Shown here: positions 63,726 through 64,000 of the stretch, piece by piece
How positions within the stretch are numbered: the stretch's first letter is position 1
Layout of the letters: each line of letters starts with the position of its first letter
NCBI RefSeq assembly: GCF_000513475.1
Contig: NC_023003.1
Location: forward strand, 186,001-250,000
Length of the DNA: 64,000 bases
Direction of reading: 5' to 3'
Source of the DNA: Candidatus Babela massiliensis
Lineage (GTDB): Bacteria > Babelota > Babeliae > Babelales > Babelaceae
Program-made: the position numbers and the translations under genes
Notes under the pieces: model-generated
Database searches by the model: none
Told to the model about the DNA's origin: nothing
What the model saw: only the letters and a program-made list of their open reading frames with translations

Positions 63726-64000
63726 ATGAGTTCTAAACTCAAAAAATTCTTTAAAAGTCTATTGGATGTAGAATCCAGTCAGATATCAAAAGTTATCTTT
63801 CTATCTATTGCTTTTTTCCTAATAATAGGAGCATATACAATATCTAAAGAGCTTAAAGATGCAGTATTTACCACCATAGTAGGTCATGATCGTAAATATT
63901 TTGCATATGCAAAATATCTTTCTATGTTAATATTAATTCCTATATTATTTTTACATTCAAAACTCATAGATACGGTAAAAAGACATGAATTAGTTTATTT
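63726..64000 (+). CDS. Second NTT/Tlc-type nucleotide transporter, N-terminal part
   Basis: The ATG at 63726 opens MSSKLKKFFKSLLDVESSQI, then a membrane segment (VIFLSIAFFLIIGAYTI) followed by SKELKDAVFTTIVG, equivalent to RPLKDSIFASMV of the preceding gene, and KYLSMLILIPILFLHSKLID, the second segment. The frame is open to the window end (about 91 residues seen). AAGGGG lies upstream of the start. Low identity to the first copy suggests a different nucleotide specificity, as in other bacteria with several NTT carriers. Confidence 0.9.
   Translation, partial: MSSKLKKFFKSLLDVESSQISKVIFLSIAFFLIIGAYTISKELKDAVFTTIVGHDRKYFAYAKYLSMLILIPILFLHSKLIDTVKRHELVY

Overview
This window is an AT-rich stretch of bacterial chromosome that most resembles a reduced, host-dependent bacterium of the Candidatus Dependentiae (TM6, Babela-like) type. 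That placement is inference. It rests on very low GC, short intergenic gaps, two tandem ATP/ADP-translocase-type nucleotide carriers at the right end (typical of obligate intracellular bacteria), several secreted ankyrin, F-box-like and WD40 proteins typical of amoeba-associated bacteria, and a set of very long secreted proteins. Rickettsiales- or Chlamydiae-like bacteria share some of these traits and cannot be excluded by reading alone.

Layout. 1-5.8 kb is housekeeping: tsf (3' end), frr, tRNA-Lys, tRNA-Leu, a divergent trigger factor, trxB, rpmH-rnpA, an alkyl-DNA glycosylase and a TonB/TolA-like protein. 5.8-12 kb holds two secreted ankyrin/F-box-like proteins flanking a Ro60 (TROVE-vWA) gene, two tandem Y-RNA-like hairpin RNAs and an Lnt-like acyltransferase. 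12-21.6 kb holds tilS, gyrB, two small membrane proteins with duplicated promoter regions, a secreted PI-PLC-like protein, tadA, a DksA/TraR protein, tRNA-Thr, rpsI and glmS. 21.6-46.3 kb is dominated by a minus-strand surface-protein locus. It has two seven-bladed propeller proteins and three giant proteins (2017, 1781 and 2217 aa) made of N-terminal propeller(s) plus 16-19 Ig-like repeats. It also has a CtpA-type protease directly upstream of one giant gene and a decayed fourth copy; a tandem SOD pair sits in the middle. 46.5-51.2 kb holds lysS, recJ and cmk, with a small secreted protein inserted between recJ and cmk next to a decayed copy of the recJ 3' end. 51.2-59.3 kb is an accessory, partly decaying region: paralogous small membrane proteins, a gene split by an in-frame TAG, a very large ankyrin gene split by a one-base frameshift, a secreted WD40 protein and two small exported proteins. 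Three proteins in 49.8-59.3 kb share a SOCS-box-like motif after the signal peptide. 59.3-64 kb holds lon and two nucleotide transporter genes, the second cut by the window edge.

How the genes fit together. The core genes give a minimal cell (translation, DNA gyrase, tRNA modification, amino-sugar synthesis, Lon proteolysis) that can import host nucleotides. The accessory genes are mostly exported: giant adhesin-like proteins for contact, and eukaryotic-like repeat proteins that could act on host ubiquitin ligases. The Ro60 gene with its two adjacent RNAs looks like a compact Ro/Y-RNA system. All coordinates, motifs, frames and inverted repeats were read by eye; no database search was run.
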